The position numbers and the translations under genes were made by a program. The notes beneath the pieces were generated by a model. The model was not told the origin of the DNA. It saw nothing but the letters and a program-made list of their open reading frames with translations, and did no database searches. Below, piece after piece: positions 7,530 to 18,998 of a DNA stretch of 64,000 nt. Source of the DNA: Enterococcus cecorum DSM 20682 = ATCC 43198 (lineage in GTDB: Bacteria; Bacillota; Bacilli; Lactobacillales; Enterococcaceae); NCBI RefSeq assembly GCF_000407565.1, contig NZ_ASWI01000004.1:886001-950000 (forward strand). The letters run 5' to 3'. Each line of letters starts with the position of its first letter. Within the stretch, counting starts at the first letter, position 1.

Positions 7530-10166
7530 ATGAAAGAATTATCTAGTGCTCAAGTGCGCCAAATGTTTTTAGACTTTTTTAAATCAAAAGATCACAATAT
7601 CGAACCAAGTGCATCTTTAATCCCAGTTAACGACCCAACACTATTATGGATTAACTCTGGGGTTGCGACATTAAAAAAATATTTTGATGGTTCAATTGTT
7701 CCTGAAAATCCAAGAATTACCAATGCTCAAAAATCCATTCGTACCAATGATATTGAAAATGTGGGTAAAACAGCCCGTCACCATACCATGTTTGAAATGT
7801 TAGGAAACTTTTCAATTGGTGATTACTTCAAAACAGAAGCCATTCACTGGGCTTGGGAATTTTTAACTTCACCTGAATGGATGGCCTTTGATCCAGAAAA
7901 ACTTTATGTGACTGTCTATCCAAAAGACACGGAAGCTAAACGTATTTGGCATGAAGAAGTTGGTCTACCTAAAGATCATATCGTGGAAATTGAAGATAAT
8001 TTCTGGGATATTGGTGCTGGTCCAAGTGGTCCGGATACAGAAATTTTCTATGACCGTGGTCAAGAATTTAAAAATGTGGCTGAAGATGACCCAGAAAACT
8101 ATCCTGGGGGCGAAAATGAACGTTACTTGGAAATTTGGAATCTTGTCTTTTCAGAGTTCAATCATAAACCAGATGATACTTATGAACCACTTCCACATAA
8201 AAACATTGATACAGGGATGGGGCTTGAACGAATGGTTTCTATCGTCCAAAATGCACCAACTAACTTCGAGACTGACCTGTTTATGCCAATCATTAAAGAA
8301 GTGGAAAAATTAAGTGGTAGTGTTAAATACGGACAATCACCATTAACAGATATTTCCTTTAAAGTAATTGCTGACCATATTCGTGCCTTATCTTTTGCAA
8401 TTGGCGATGGAGCCTTACCGTCAAATGAAGGCCGAGGCTATGTTTTACGTCGTTTATTACGTCGTGCGGTCATGCATGGTCAAAAACTAGGCATTAAGCA
8501 AGCTTTTCTATATCAATTAGTCCCAGTTGTTGGAAAAATTATGGAAAGCTACTATCCTGAAGTTCTTGCTAAAAAAGACTTCATTGAAAAAGTTATCAAA
8601 AACGAAGAAGAACGCTTCCACGAAACAATCAATGAAGGTCTAGCCATCTTAAACCAAGTCATCGCCCAATTAAAAGAAAATCACGAAGATACTTTACAAG
8701 GTAGTGATATTTTCCGTCTATATGACACTTATGGTTTCCCTGTTGAATTAACGGAAGAAATTGCCAGTGATGAAGGATTTAAGATTGATCATGCGGGATT
8801 TGAAGTAGAAATGAAAGCCCAAAGAGAACGTGCGCGTAATGCTCGTAGCAAAGAATTATCTATGGGAGTTCAGTCTGCCTTATTGACTGATATTAAAGTT
8901 GAAAGTGAATATGTCGGTTATGAAGTATTAGAAGCTGAAAGTGAATTATTAGTCCTCATTCAAGACGAAGCGATTGTCGACAGTGTATCTGAAGGTGAAG
9001 TCCAAGCTATTTTTGCACAAACACCATTTTATGCTGAAATGGGTGGACAAATTGCTGATACCGGAGATATTATCGATGGCAGTGGACAAGTGGTCGCTCA
9101 TGTAACTGATGTCAAGAAAGCACCAAATGGCCAATTCTTACATGCACTTGAAGTAAAAGAAGCATTAACTGTGGGGCAAACTTACCAATTAGTAGTCGAT
9201 AAAGCGCGTCACAACCGTATTATCAAAAATCACACTGCAACCCACCTTTTACACAAAGCATTAAAAGAAGTGTTAGGAAGCCATGCCAATCAAGCGGGTT
9301 CTCTTGTAACACCGGATCATTTACGATTTGACTTTACGCATTTTGGTCAAGTAACCCCCGAAGAATTAATTCGCATGGAACGCATTGTGAATGAGAAAAT
9401 TTGGGAAGCTTTACCTGTAGTAACCATTGAAACAGATATTGATTCTGCTAAACAAATGGGCGCGATGGCTTTATTCGGCGAAAAATATGGCCAATTTGTA
9501 CGTGTGGTGAATGTGTCTGACTGGTCTATTGAATTATGTGGTGGAAATCACGTGTCAAATACTGAAGAAATTGGTATCTTCAAGATTGTTGCTGAATCAG
9601 GTATCGGAGCTGGTGTGCGTCGTATTGAAGCCGTAACAAGTAAAGCAGCTTATGAATTGCTTGAAAATCAAGAGCAAATCTTAAAACAAATTGCAAGTTT
9701 AGTGAAAGCACCACAATATAAAGAAGCTACAACAAAAGTAGAACAACTTCAACAACAATTACGTGAAGTACAAAAAGAAAATGAAGCACTGGCAAGCAAA
9801 TTAGCAAACCAACAAGCGAGCGATGTCTTTAAAGATGTCAAAGTTGTTAATGATGTGAAATATATTGCTGCTAAAGTGCAAGTGAAGGATATGAATCAAT
9901 TGCGTCAACTTGCCGACCAATGGAAGCAAAAAGCCATTTCTGATGTGTTAGTTTTAGCGACAGAAAATGATGATAAAGTGAATCTATTAGCTGCCGTAAG
10001 TCCAAATGGCTTAGAAAAAGGAATTAAAGCAGGTGACTTAATTAAAGCTATTGCACCAAAAGTTGGTGGTGGCGGTGGTGGCCGTCCTGATATGGCCCAA
10101 GCTGGTGGTAAAAATCCAGCAGGTATTCCGGATGCATTAAATGAAGTGGCGAACTACTTAGCATAA
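7530..10166 (+). CDS. alaS: Alanyl-tRNA synthetase
   Basis: 878 residues, full length. It charges tRNA-Ala and edits Ser/Gly mischarging. Domains in order: class II catalytic core ([21 protein letters not shown]), tRNA-recognition region, editing domain with [11 protein letters not shown] and [13 protein letters not shown] (the zinc-binding His/Cys set), a coiled coil near residue 730, and the C-Ala domain with [21 protein letters not shown] lies before the ATG. It is controlled by the T-box just upstream and ends at a strong terminator. Confidence 0.98.
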   Translation: MKELSSAQVRQMFLDFFKSKDHNIEPSASLIPVNDPTLLWINSGVATLKKYFDGSIVPENPRITNAQKSIRTNDIENVGKTARHHTMFEMLGNFSIGDYFKTEAIHWAWEFLTSPEWMAFDPEKLYVTVYPKDTEAKRIWHEEVGLPKDHIVEIEDNFWDIGAGPSGPDTEIFYDRGQEFKNVAEDDPENYPGGENERYLEIWNLVFSEFNHKPDDTYEPLPHKNIDTGMGLERMVSIVQNAPTNFETDLFMPIIKEVEKLSGSVKYGQSPLTDISFKVIADHIRALSFAIGDGALPSNEGRGYVLRRLLRRAVMHGQKLGIKQAFLYQLVPVVGKIMESYYPEVLAKKDFIEKVIKNEEERFHETINEGLAILNQVIAQLKENHEDTLQGSDIFRLYDTYGFPVELTEEIASDEGFKIDHAGFEVEMKAQRERARNARSKELSMGVQSALLTDIKVESEYVGYEVLEAESELLVLIQDEAIVDSVSEGEVQAIFAQTPFYAEMGGQIADTGDIIDGSGQVVAHVTDVKKAPNGQFLHALEVKEALTVGQTYQLVVDKARHNRIIKNHTATHLLHKALKEVLGSHANQAGSLVTPDHLRFDFTHFGQVTPEELIRMERIVNEKIWEALPVVTIETDIDSAKQMGAMALFGEKYGQFVRVVNVSDWSIELCGGNHVSNTEEIGIFKIVAESGIGAGVRRIEAVTSKAAYELLENQEQILKQIASLVKAPQYKEATTKVEQLQQQLREVQKENEALASKLANQQASDVFKDVKVVNDVKYIAAKVQVKDMNQLRQLADQWKQKAISDVLVLATENDDKVNLLAAVSPNGLEKGIKAGDLIKAIAPKVGGGGGGRPDMAQAGGKNPAGIPDALNEVANYLA

Positions 10167-10172
10167 TAAACA

Positions 10173-10211
10173 AAAGAAGAAGCTCTGAAAACAAAGAGCT
10201 TCTTCTTTTTT
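10173..10211. terminator. Bidirectional terminator between alaS and the DUF1275 gene
   Basis: AAGAAGAAGCTCT pairs with AGAGCTTCTTCTT, with a T run on the plus strand and an A run on the other side. The genes on both sides converge on it. Confidence 0.85.
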
Positions 10212-10887
10212 ATGGATTCATGATTTTTCTTAATCTGAACATTTGGTACGTTTGACTAAGCGCTAAACCAAAGAATAGTAAAGCAGTTAACCGAATCGCT
10301 TTAAAATGATAATGATGACTCAGTAAGGCAATGGTGAAAGCCCCAGCAAAAAATGACATGACAACAAATAAATAATGGAAAAATTGACGTAGATTTTGTT
10401 CTTTCCCATGCTCAAGATAATCGAATAAATTAGTTGCCATTGATTTTAAATTACCGGTAGTCATAATACTGGTATAACTCATACCGTTAATCCGTTCAAA
10501 ACTACACCATTGCATCGCCGTAGCAAACGAAATAATAATGGTAATCACGGTAATCGGCAAATCTACAATAAACAAACTTAGCATAAAAAAGACTAGTGTT
10601 TCAAAATATAGAATGCCTAGACGCCAGAATGGATGATTTTTTTTGCGAAAATAGCTCACTAAAAATTTCGTCAAGATAATCCCTAAAAAGAAAAAGAGGG
10701 TGGACAATAATTTCTCGCCTACTAAAGTAAATTCACCCTTAACAGCATCGATAATCGCTAACACGAGATTACCTGTTTGTGTGGCAGCGAAAGTATTGAA
10801 ATGATAATACGTAAATGCATCAATGCCCCCGCCAATAAAAGTCAAGAGTAAGCCAACAAAGCGGTTTTCATGGAATGTGGTTTCCAT
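10210..10887 (-). CDS. DUF1275 (YoaK-type) membrane protein
   Basis: 225 residues with about six hydrophobic helices. The signature GGGIDAFTYYHFNTFAATQTGNLV near the N-terminus is typical of DUF1275, as is the later AMQWCSFERINGMSYTSIMTTGNLKSM. The family is a multi-pass integral membrane group of unknown substrate. An AAGGAGTT ribosome site precedes the ATG. It is a single-gene unit on the minus strand, convergent with alaS. Confidence 0.85.
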   Translation of the reverse strand: METTFHENRFVGLLLTFIGGGIDAFTYYHFNTFAATQTGNLVLAIIDAVKGEFTLVGEKLLSTLFFFLGIILTKFLVSYFRKKNHPFWRLGILYFETLVFFMLSLFIVDLPITVITIIISFATAMQWCSFERINGMSYTSIMTTGNLKSMATNLFDYLEHGKEQNLRQFFHYLFVVMSFFAGAFTIALLSHHYHFKAIRLTALLFFGLALSQTYQMFRLRKIMNP

Positions 10888-10963
10888 TTTTTCAACTCCT
10901 TCAATTCATGCCTTATTAGCTTTAGAATAGAATAGTTTCTTGAAAATTTCAAGTTCATTTCAT

Positions 10964-10992
10964 CAAAAAAAGCCCTCTAAAAAAGAAGGCTT
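10964..10992 (-). terminator. Terminator of the DUF308 gene
   Basis: Read on the minus strand, AGAAGGCT/AGCCCTCT-type arms form a hairpin followed by seven T residues. Confidence 0.65.
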
Positions 10993-10996
10993 CTCC

Positions 10997-11536
10997 TTAA
11001 AAGATATTTGAATTTTTATAACGAAAATGATTAATAATCGCTGTAATACCCATCACAATTAGAATAGCACCACCAAATTGAATAACCACTAAAACACCTG
11101 TAAACGGATTTAACAAAATGGTTAAGCCAGCAATGATGATTAAAATACTATAAATGATGCTGCCGATATGATGACCGACTGCTTGTTGAATGTTGATATT
11201 CATCATTAATTGACTAATACCAGAAATCAATACGCCCAAACCAATAATAAAAGGTAAGAAAGAAAGTAATAATTTTGATAAGAAAAAGACCACTAATGCT
11301 GCAATCAACAAACCAACCCCACTACTCATGCGACTATCATAATAGCCCATTCGTTGTTTAAAGCGATAGGCATTATAACAATTTTTGGCACCAAAGAATA
11401 ATAAGACAAGTGATAAAATTGTAATCACTAACTGTAAAGAGTTTTTTGGCGCAATGATTAATGGTAACCCTAAGATAATATAAGCAAGTCCAAGAAATAG
11501 TTGATTTACTTGGATGGTTTTAAAAAAGGTATTCAT
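10997..11536 (-). CDS. DUF308 (HdeD-like) membrane protein
   Basis: 179 residues with six hydrophobic segments in pairs, the DUF308/HdeD layout: GLAYIILGLPLII, LVITILSLVLLFFGA, VGLLIAALVVFFLS, FIIGLGVLISGISQLM, IIYSILIIIAGLTILLNPF and VVIQFGGAILIVMGITAII. HdeD is linked to acid resistance in enterobacteria; no role is known in this lineage. GAGGTGG lies 5 bases before the ATG at 11536, so the GTG three codons upstream, which sits inside the ribosome site, was rejected. Confidence 0.8.
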   Translation of the reverse strand: MNTFFKTIQVNQLFLGLAYIILGLPLIIAPKNSLQLVITILSLVLLFFGAKNCYNAYRFKQRMGYYDSRMSSGVGLLIAALVVFFLSKLLLSFLPFIIGLGVLISGISQLMMNINIQQAVGHHIGSIIYSILIIIAGLTILLNPFTGVLVVIQFGGAILIVMGITAIINHFRYKNSNIF

Positions 11537-11653
11537 TTTATCCACCTCGATATATTTGATGATTTAATTATAACACAACTAACATATAATTAGAAATAAA
11601 TCAAAAGTATGATTTTGTATAACTCGTACGCACGTTTCCATTAAGTATTATGG

Positions 11654-11659
11654 TATAAT
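11654..11659 (+). promoter_or_regulatory. Extended -10 promoter of rexBA
   Basis: ATGGTATAAT (TGnTATAAT) lies about 40 bases before the rexB start; the -35 is weak. Confidence 0.6.
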
Positions 11660-11697
11660 AATCGTAAATAGTAATTATCGCAAAAGGAGTGGTTCTT

Positions 11698-14600
11698 TTG
11701 ACTTTGCAGTTTATTTATGGCGATGGAACAAGCAATCATTTAACAAGCTTAATGCAAAAAGCACAGCAACATTTAGCACAGCCTAACCATCAAGTTATTT
11801 TCATTGTGCCTAACTATAATAAATTTGAACGCGAAATTGAAATATTAAAAGCTTATCAACAACTTGAAAACACTCGTGAATTTTCAAGTACGAATTTACA
11901 AATTTTTAGTTTTCAACGATTAGCTTGGTTTTATACCCAAAAACTTCCTGTAGCCATTCATCATCCGCTACAATCCGTAACGAAAGAAATGATTTTACGT
12001 CAGGTATTGATTGAAACGAGTGAGCAATTACGTATTTATCGTGGTGAAATCATGAATCAAGGGTTTATTCAGCAAGTACTAGACTTATTTAACGAATTTG
12101 AAAATGGTCGAATTCAAATGCAACAACTACAAGTATCAAATGAATCCACACAGCATGCTGAATTAGCGGACAAACTAGCCGAATTACAAATCATCTATCA
12201 AGCATTTGTCCAAAAATGTCTAGATTTTGATTTCCATTATGAAACTGTTTATCAGCAATTTCTAAACATATTAGCTGAATTATCAAGTGAAACGTCTACA
12301 AAATTAACAGTAAATGAAAAGCAACAACTCAAAGCAGAGTTTGGTCATACCTTATTTATTGTTACTGGCTTTTCAGACTTCTCCAGTGAGGAATTTGAAT
12401 TATTACAACATTTCATGGGCTACGGACAGCTTTGTATTGATTTACTCATCGACAATCCCAAAAAAGCTTTGAGTCCTTTAGATGTCTTTTATCCAACGAG
12501 CCAGACTTATCAACGTTTAATTGAAATGGCGAAAGAAAATCAATGTAAAATATTACTGGATGAAAAAGTGAAAGAGCCCGCGAATGAATGGCAACAAACC
12601 ATTCATCAAATATGGATGAATGCCAATCAAAACGCTCAATTTGATATATCTCAGGCACAAACTTTTTCAATTGCTCGGGTAGAAAATCCACAAGAAGAGT
12701 TAAGAAGAGTAGCCGTCAAAATTAAACAGCTTATACAGCAAGAGCAAGGAAATTTGCGTCTAAGAGATATCCAGATTTTTGCACCGGATTTGTCGATCTA
12801 TCAACCATTTTTACAATATACATTTGATGAGGTGGGGATTCCATTTTTTGTTGATACGCCTCAATTGATGAATCAACATCCTTTAACTGATCTTTTAAAA
12901 TCGCTTTTTGCTTTTCATAAATATCATTTTCGTTTCACAGATGTCCTGCACTTTTTCAAAACGGAACTCTTTATCCTTGATGATTTATTAGAACAAGAAG
13001 ATTTGCAACTTGGTCATTTACAAATGCGACGAATGATTGATGAGTTAGAAAATGTTGTTTTAGCCTATCATTATCAAGGAAATGACTGGGTAAAAGAGGA
13101 GGATTGGGTACTCCCACATTATAATTTCGAAGATGAAAAGGATATTAGTGAAGAAATCAAATCTTTACAATTACAAGTTAATCAGTTAAGACAAGCCTTT
13201 CAACAAAACGTAACACCTTTTGTCCAAAAACTCAAATCATTCCAAACTTTTGGAGAAGCTATCACAACACTTTATCAATGGTTCATCGACTGTCATATTG
13301 ATCGTGAAATTCTTTATTTTAGAGATGAAGAACTAGCTAATGGTCATTTAGAAAAGGCAAGATTACATGAACAGTCTTGGCAAGCCTTAATGGATATCTT
13401 TGACCAATTTTATGATATTTTTAAAGATACACCATTTGAATTGGACTTATTCGAAGCTATTTTATTTAGTGCCATTGATAATTATGAGTTTAGTCAAATT
13501 CCAGCAACCATTGATCAACTGAAAGTGAACCGTTTAGAGTTGATTCGCGCCAATCAGACAAAAGTAAGTTTTATCTTAGGGTTAAAAGAAGGAGCCTTTC
13601 CACGAAAATTTGAGAATAAAACATTATTATCAGATGAAGAGCGAGATATTTTAGCAAACCAACTAGAGCATGCGCAACAATTAGGTGCAAATAGTAAGTC
13701 ACAAAGCCTTAAAGAGAGTTTCATTGCCTATAATGCATGGTTAAGTGGCTCGCAACAGGTCTATTTATCTTATCCAATGAATTATGATAATAGTCAAAAT
13801 TTAAAACCATCTTTTTACCTTTCTCGTTTGGCTAAACAATTAAACTTAAATATTGAGACTTATACCGCGATTCAACCACAAGTATCTCCAAGTGATTATC
13901 TTGTGAGCCCACGTGCTTTGATTCGTCAATTAAATGTCTTATATCGACTCACACAAGAATCAAAACAAGCGCTGCCAACTGTTTGGGAACAACTCAAAGA
14001 TTACTTGCTTAAGTCTAATCAAGCAACATTAGCAAAACAAATCTTTCGTAGTTTAAATTATCGTAATACAGCCACCTCGCTGGCACCTGAACAACCATCG
14101 CAGTTATATCAAAACAATTTATATAGCTCGATTTCTAGTTTAGAAACTTTCTATTCTTGCCAATATCGCTATTTCTTGAATTATGGCTTGAAGGTTAGAG
14201 AACGCCAAGAACAAATACTAAGTCCAGCATTAACTGGTAGCTACTTTCATGATGCTTTGGACCAAATCGTGCAACAAATTATTTCACAAACAGAGCCTTT
14301 AACACAAGAAAAGCAAGCAGAACTCTTAGAAAAAGTATTAATCAAATTATTAGGTGATAGTCGTTACGAAATCTTTGCAAGGTCAAAACGGATGGTTTAT
14401 ATTCGTCAACAATTAGAAAAAACCATTAAACAAATGTACTGGGTCATTCGTAACCAACAAGAACGTGGCTTAATGCAATTTAAACAAACAGAACTTGTAT
14501 TTGGTCATTTAGCTGGCACTCGTGAGGCTCATGCAAAAGGTCTGACAATTGATTTAAATGACAAACACCATTTACATTTACGTGGAAAAATTGACCGGAT

Positions 14601-15252
14601 TGATCTTTTCAATCGTCCAGAAGAAGCTTATGTCAGTGTGGTTGATTATAAATCTGGCAACAAGCAATTTGATTTGGCTGAATTCTACAACGGTCTTTCG
14701 ATGCAGTTAATTACTTATCTAGAAGTGGCTATAAACTATGTGAAAGAGGAATTAAAGCGCGATGACATTAAACCATTGGGCGCGTATTATTTACATGTTT
14801 ACCGTCCAAAAAGAAAATTTGAAGAAGCAACAGAAACCGATTTGCTTAAAAAATACAAGTATGAAGGACTTTTTATTAGTGAAGAACAAGCTTTTGAAGT
14901 AATGGATGCACAATTAGAAGCCAAGGAAAATTCTTATGTCTTTCCATTACGTAAAAATAAAGATGGTCAGCTTGGTATTGTTTCCCAAAGTAAAAATAAA
15001 TTCTATACAAATGATGAAATGAAACAGCTATTTGATATCAATCATCGAAATATGCAACAAGCTGGAAATACCATTTATGAAGGGAAACTTGAAATTAATC
15101 CATCGTTACACAACAATAAACGTGCTTGTCAAACTTGTCCATTTAAGAGTATTTGTCAATTTGATGCTTTATTACCAGAAAATCGTTATCGTATCATTGA
15201 AAAAGCAGTGCGTGACGAAATATTAACGAAAGAGGATGCTCCAAATGCCTAA
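11698..15252 (+). CDS. rexB: RexB (AddB) subunit of the ATP-dependent helicase-nuclease
   Basis: 1184 residues. RexB pairs with RexA to resect double-strand breaks (RecBCD equivalent). The N-terminus LQFIYGDGTSNHLTSLM replaces the Walker A loop of Bacillus AddB with a degenerate one, typical of RexB. The C-terminal nuclease carries GKIDRIDLF and VVDYKSG. Four cysteines fit the AddB iron-sulfur cluster: Cys821 (FYSCQYRYF) and Cys1144, 1147 and 1153 (CQTCPFKSIC). The start is TTG at 11698 with AAAGGAG 8 bases upstream; the in-frame GTG at 11689 lies inside that ribosome site. The end overlaps rexA by 8 bases. Confidence 0.95.
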   Translation: MTLQFIYGDGTSNHLTSLMQKAQQHLAQPNHQVIFIVPNYNKFEREIEILKAYQQLENTREFSSTNLQIFSFQRLAWFYTQKLPVAIHHPLQSVTKEMILRQVLIETSEQLRIYRGEIMNQGFIQQVLDLFNEFENGRIQMQQLQVSNESTQHAELADKLAELQIIYQAFVQKCLDFDFHYETVYQQFLNILAELSSETSTKLTVNEKQQLKAEFGHTLFIVTGFSDFSSEEFELLQHFMGYGQLCIDLLIDNPKKALSPLDVFYPTSQTYQRLIEMAKENQCKILLDEKVKEPANEWQQTIHQIWMNANQNAQFDISQAQTFSIARVENPQEELRRVAVKIKQLIQQEQGNLRLRDIQIFAPDLSIYQPFLQYTFDEVGIPFFVDTPQLMNQHPLTDLLKSLFAFHKYHFRFTDVLHFFKTELFILDDLLEQEDLQLGHLQMRRMIDELENVVLAYHYQGNDWVKEEDWVLPHYNFEDEKDISEEIKSLQLQVNQLRQAFQQNVTPFVQKLKSFQTFGEAITTLYQWFIDCHIDREILYFRDEELANGHLEKARLHEQSWQALMDIFDQFYDIFKDTPFELDLFEAILFSAIDNYEFSQIPATIDQLKVNRLELIRANQTKVSFILGLKEGAFPRKFENKTLLSDEERDILANQLEHAQQLGANSKSQSLKESFIAYNAWLSGSQQVYLSYPMNYDNSQNLKPSFYLSRLAKQLNLNIETYTAIQPQVSPSDYLVSPRALIRQLNVLYRLTQESKQALPTVWEQLKDYLLKSNQATLAKQIFRSLNYRNTATSLAPEQPSQLYQNNLYSSISSLETFYSCQYRYFLNYGLKVRERQEQILSPALTGSYFHDALDQIVQQIISQTEPLTQEKQAELLEKVLIKLLGDSRYEIFARSKRMVYIRQQLEKTIKQMYWVIRNQQERGLMQFKQTELVFGHLAGTREAHAKGLTIDLNDKHHLHLRGKIDRIDLFNRPEEAYVSVVDYKSGNKQFDLAEFYNGLSMQLITYLEVAINYVKEELKRDDIKPLGAYYLHVYRPKRKFEEATETDLLKKYKYEGLFISEEQAFEVMDAQLEAKENSYVFPLRKNKDGQLGIVSQSKNKFYTNDEMKQLFDINHRNMQQAGNTIYEGKLEINPSLHNNKRACQTCPFKSICQFDALLPENRYRIIEKAVRDEILTKEDAPNA

Positions 15253-18200
15253 TATTCCTTTAAAACCTAATAATGAATTATTTACTGATACCCAGTGGCA
15301 AGCGATTTTTGATGGTGGAGATAATATATTAGTCAGTGCTTCGGCTGGCTCAGGTAAGACGACTGTTTTGGTACGACGGGTAATTGAAAAGCTTAAACTT
15401 GGTAGCCACGTTGACCGTTTATTAATTGTGACTTTTACTGAAGCTGCAGCCAATGAAATGAAAGAACGGATCCAAGTAGCGCTACAAGATGCCATTAATG
15501 CTGAGTCAGATGAACAAAAGCGAGCCCATTTTAGTCAACAGTTAATGAACTTACCGACGAGTCATATCTCTACCTTACACTCGTTTTGTTTATCGGTTAT
15601 TCGCAAATACTACTATTTGATTGACCTTGATCCTAATTTTCGTTTGCTTAGCGATGAGACGGAACAGACTTTGTTGATGGATGAAGCCCTTGAAAATGTT
15701 ATTAATCGCCATTATGAGAGTGAAGATGATATCTTTTATCAATTTGTACACCAATTTGGCAATGACCGTTCAGATGAGGGCATGTTGCGTCTCATTTTGG
15801 ATTTATATCGTTTTGGTCGAGCCAATGATAACCCTGATAAATGGTTAAATCATATGGTTGAAAGTTATGAACCGGTTGAAGCACTAGAAGACTATCCAAT
15901 CTTTAATGAATACACGAAACCATATATTCTCTCTCTTTTAGCAGATATGATCAAATACCTTGAGCAAGCCCTAACGATGATTGAATATACTAGTTTGGAA
16001 AAAGTCGAACAGCTATTAAAAGATGATATCGCAATGATCCAAGCACCTATCGAAAGCCTAAAACAAAATCAATTGACACAAGCTTTTGAACAAATTCAAA
16101 ATATGAAGTTTGCAAGGTATACAATAGTGAAAAAAGATCATGCAGACTATGACCAGGCACAATTAGCGAAGTCTTATCGCGAAATGGCGAAAGAATTACT
16201 CGCAAATGCGCAAAAATCTTGGCCAACAGATCCTGAGTTAACGCTAGAATTAATTGCTAAAAGTCAAGAAATGATCAAAATTGCGGTGAGTCTGACGAAA
16301 GAATTTATGGTAGAATTTTCGCAATTAAAACGGCAAAAAAGTGTCCTTGATTTCAATGATTTAGAACATTTCGCTTTAGCAATTTTACGTCATGAAGTCG
16401 ATGGTGTAAGTATTGCAAGTGATTATTATCGCCAAACCTTTGATGAAGTCTTAGTAGATGAATATCAAGATGTGAATCGCCTACAAGAAACGATTATTTC
16501 TTATGTGCGAAAAGCCGAAAATCCTGGGAATATGTTTATGGTAGGGGATGTTAAGCAATCCATTTACGCCTTTCGTCAAGCTGATCCAACACTTTTTATC
16601 GAAAAATATACACAATTTGCGCATGACGAGGATGGACGTCGCATTATCTTAGCTGAAAATTTCCGTTCTAGAAAAGAAGTATTAGACTTTACGAATTTAA
16701 TTTTTGAACAATTAATGGATCAAAAAGTCGGACAAATCGAATATGATGAAGCGGCTCAATTAAAATTCGGCTTCACAGCTTTTCCATCAAGTGAAGATTT
16801 TCATACCGAGCTTCTGATATATGAAAAACAAGCCGAACTTGATGATATGGCAGATGAATTTGGAATTGATGATAAGACACAAGGTGAATTTCACGTGATT
16901 ACGAATAAAATCCAAGAGTTAATCGAACAAAAATTTCAAATTTACGATAAAAAACAAAAGAAATTTCGTGACATTACTTATGGTGATTGCGTCATCTTAT
17001 CTTCAACGCGAAAAAACCATCTCCATTTATTGGATATATTTGCGCAAAAAAATATTCCGGTCCAATTAGCCGATGCCCAAAATTATTTCCAAGCTACAGA
17101 GGTCCAAACGATTCTAGCGGTATTAAAAATCATTGATAATCCGTTACAAGATATTCCTTTTGTAGCTGTGCTTCGAAGTCCAATCGTTGGTTTAAATGAA
17201 AAACAACTAGCTCAAATAAGAATTAATAGTAAGAAAGAACGTTTTTATGATGCTTTCTTAGAGAATTTATCAATAAGTAGCGACTATCAAGAAAAGATTG
17301 CTCATTTTTATCAACAGTTACTCAAGTGGCGAAATCTATCTAAGCGTGATTCATTAGAAAACCTACTTTGGACCATTTATCAAGATACGGGCTTTTTAGA
17401 TTTTGTCGGTGGTATGCCTTCTGGAGTGCAACGTCAAATGAATTTGCTCAGCTTTATTAGTCGTGCCAAGTCTTATGAACAAAGTAGTTTTAAGGGCCTT
17501 TATCAATTCATTCGTTTTATTCAAATCATGCAAGAAAAAGAACATGATTTAGCAAAGCCTGTTAGTGAAATCAAAGAAAATGCCGTACAAATTATGACTA
17601 TCCACCAAAGTAAAGGTTTGGAGTTTCCAGTATGTTTTGTGGTAGATTTAGCCAAGAAATTTAATCAACAAGACTTCAAAAATTCATACATTCTAGAAGA
17701 AAAATTAGGGATGGGGACGAAATTTTTAGATGAGCAAGAGATTCAATACCCAACTTTACCTTATCTAGTCATTAATCAATTGAAAAAACAAAAAGCTTTC
17801 TCTGAAGAAATGCGTAAATTATATGTTGCTTTGACCCGTGCTGAACAAAAATTATATTTAGTCGGAACCGTCAAAGATAAAGAATCCATGCTAAATGAGT
17901 GGCAAAAGGCGGCAATGCAAGAAAACACCGTATTAAGTCCGATGCTTAGATTAAATGCAGATACTTTTATCAACTGGATTGGCTATTGTTTAATTCGCCA
18001 TGAGTCATTTGCCAAAGAAGTAGATGAATCAATTGCAACAGCCATGACCATTCAACATCCAGCTAAATTCGGCATTCATTTTTACCAAGCTGATCAACTT
18101 GTCGCACCAGAACAAAATACACCTGAAAGTTTAGCTGAGACAAGTCAGCAAGAAACAACGAATCATCAAGCTTTAGATGAATATATCCAGCAAATGACCA

Positions 18201-18913
18201 AAGCTTATGATTATCCATTATCGACCAAAACAGCTAGTTATCAGTCCGTTTCTGAACTGAAGCGATTATACGAAGATCCAGATGAGGAAAAGCTGAATAA
18301 ATTAGTTTGGCAAAATCGTTGGCAACAAGAAACACAAGGCTATCGTAAAACTTCAAATGAATTAGCGATACCTAAATTTATGCAAGAAGTTAAAATTACG
18401 GGTGCTGAAATTGGTAGTGCGACTCACAAGTTGTTGCAATTGATTGATGTCACGCAGCCTATTACACCAGATTCCTTACACCAATTAGTGCAAAGACTAA
18501 AAGAAAATCAGATTCTTGATGAAAAACTAGTCTCAAAAATACCTTATCAGCATATCTTATGGTTTTTCCAATCAACATTAGGACAAAGAGTCATCCAAAA
18601 TGCTCAGTCCTTAAAACGAGAAGTACCTTTTGCGATGTTAAAAGAAGCGAATGAAATTTTTCAAGACTTCGATGAAAAAGAATCACACATGCTTGTACAC
18701 GGTGTAGTTGATGGCTATTTTATCGAAAATGAACAAATTATTCTTTTTGATTTTAAGACTGACTATTTTAAAAATAATATTGAAGAAACCGCCAAAGAAC
18801 GTTATTATGGTCAGCTTAAACTTTATAGCCAAGCCTTAAGTCAAGCCTTACAATTACCAGTTAGCGAGAGAAAATTAGTTTTACTCACACATCAAAAAAT
18901 ATTAGATTTCTAA
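15245..18913 (+). CDS. rexA: RexA (AddA) helicase-nuclease subunit
   Basis: 1222 residues. A UvrD-like 3'-5' helicase with a C-terminal RecB-family nuclease; with RexB it processes DNA ends for recombination. Visible motifs: Walker A SASAGSGKTT, motif Ia TFTEAAANEM, Walker B VDEYQDVN, GDVKQSIYAFRQADP, ENFRS, MTIHQSKGLEFP and VALTRAEQ. The nuclease core is VVDGYF ... FDFKTDYF ... QLKLYSQAL near the C-terminus. GAGG at 15232 abuts an ATG at 15236, so the ATG at 15245 is preferred; it also gives the usual N-terminus (PNIPLKPNNE). Confidence 0.96.
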   Translation: MPNIPLKPNNELFTDTQWQAIFDGGDNILVSASAGSGKTTVLVRRVIEKLKLGSHVDRLLIVTFTEAAANEMKERIQVALQDAINAESDEQKRAHFSQQLMNLPTSHISTLHSFCLSVIRKYYYLIDLDPNFRLLSDETEQTLLMDEALENVINRHYESEDDIFYQFVHQFGNDRSDEGMLRLILDLYRFGRANDNPDKWLNHMVESYEPVEALEDYPIFNEYTKPYILSLLADMIKYLEQALTMIEYTSLEKVEQLLKDDIAMIQAPIESLKQNQLTQAFEQIQNMKFARYTIVKKDHADYDQAQLAKSYREMAKELLANAQKSWPTDPELTLELIAKSQEMIKIAVSLTKEFMVEFSQLKRQKSVLDFNDLEHFALAILRHEVDGVSIASDYYRQTFDEVLVDEYQDVNRLQETIISYVRKAENPGNMFMVGDVKQSIYAFRQADPTLFIEKYTQFAHDEDGRRIILAENFRSRKEVLDFTNLIFEQLMDQKVGQIEYDEAAQLKFGFTAFPSSEDFHTELLIYEKQAELDDMADEFGIDDKTQGEFHVITNKIQELIEQKFQIYDKKQKKFRDITYGDCVILSSTRKNHLHLLDIFAQKNIPVQLADAQNYFQATEVQTILAVLKIIDNPLQDIPFVAVLRSPIVGLNEKQLAQIRINSKKERFYDAFLENLSISSDYQEKIAHFYQQLLKWRNLSKRDSLENLLWTIYQDTGFLDFVGGMPSGVQRQMNLLSFISRAKSYEQSSFKGLYQFIRFIQIMQEKEHDLAKPVSEIKENAVQIMTIHQSKGLEFPVCFVVDLAKKFNQQDFKNSYILEEKLGMGTKFLDEQEIQYPTLPYLVINQLKKQKAFSEEMRKLYVALTRAEQKLYLVGTVKDKESMLNEWQKAAMQENTVLSPMLRLNADTFINWIGYCLIRHESFAKEVDESIATAMTIQHPAKFGIHFYQADQLVAPEQNTPESLAETSQQETTNHQALDEYIQQMTKAYDYPLSTKTASYQSVSELKRLYEDPDEEKLNKLVWQNRWQQETQGYRKTSNELAIPKFMQEVKITGAEIGSATHKLLQLIDVTQPITPDSLHQLVQRLKENQILDEKLVSKIPYQHILWFFQSTLGQRVIQNAQSLKREVPFAMLKEANEIFQDFDEKESHMLVHGVVDGYFIENEQIILFDFKTDYFKNNIEETAKERYYGQLKLYSQALSQALQLPVSERKLVLLTHQKILDF

Positions 18914-18941
18914 ATTTTTGGTAATTTTTTCAACTCGCTTA

Positions 18942-18970
18942 CTGACAATCAATGATATACGCGCTATATT
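18942..18970 (+). promoter_or_regulatory. Promoter of the DUF1002 gene
   Basis: CTGACA (18942-18947), 17 bases, TATATT (18965-18970), 29 bases before the start codon. Confidence 0.65.
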
Positions 18971-18998
18971 GTAAAAAAAAAGCAAAAGGATGATTTTA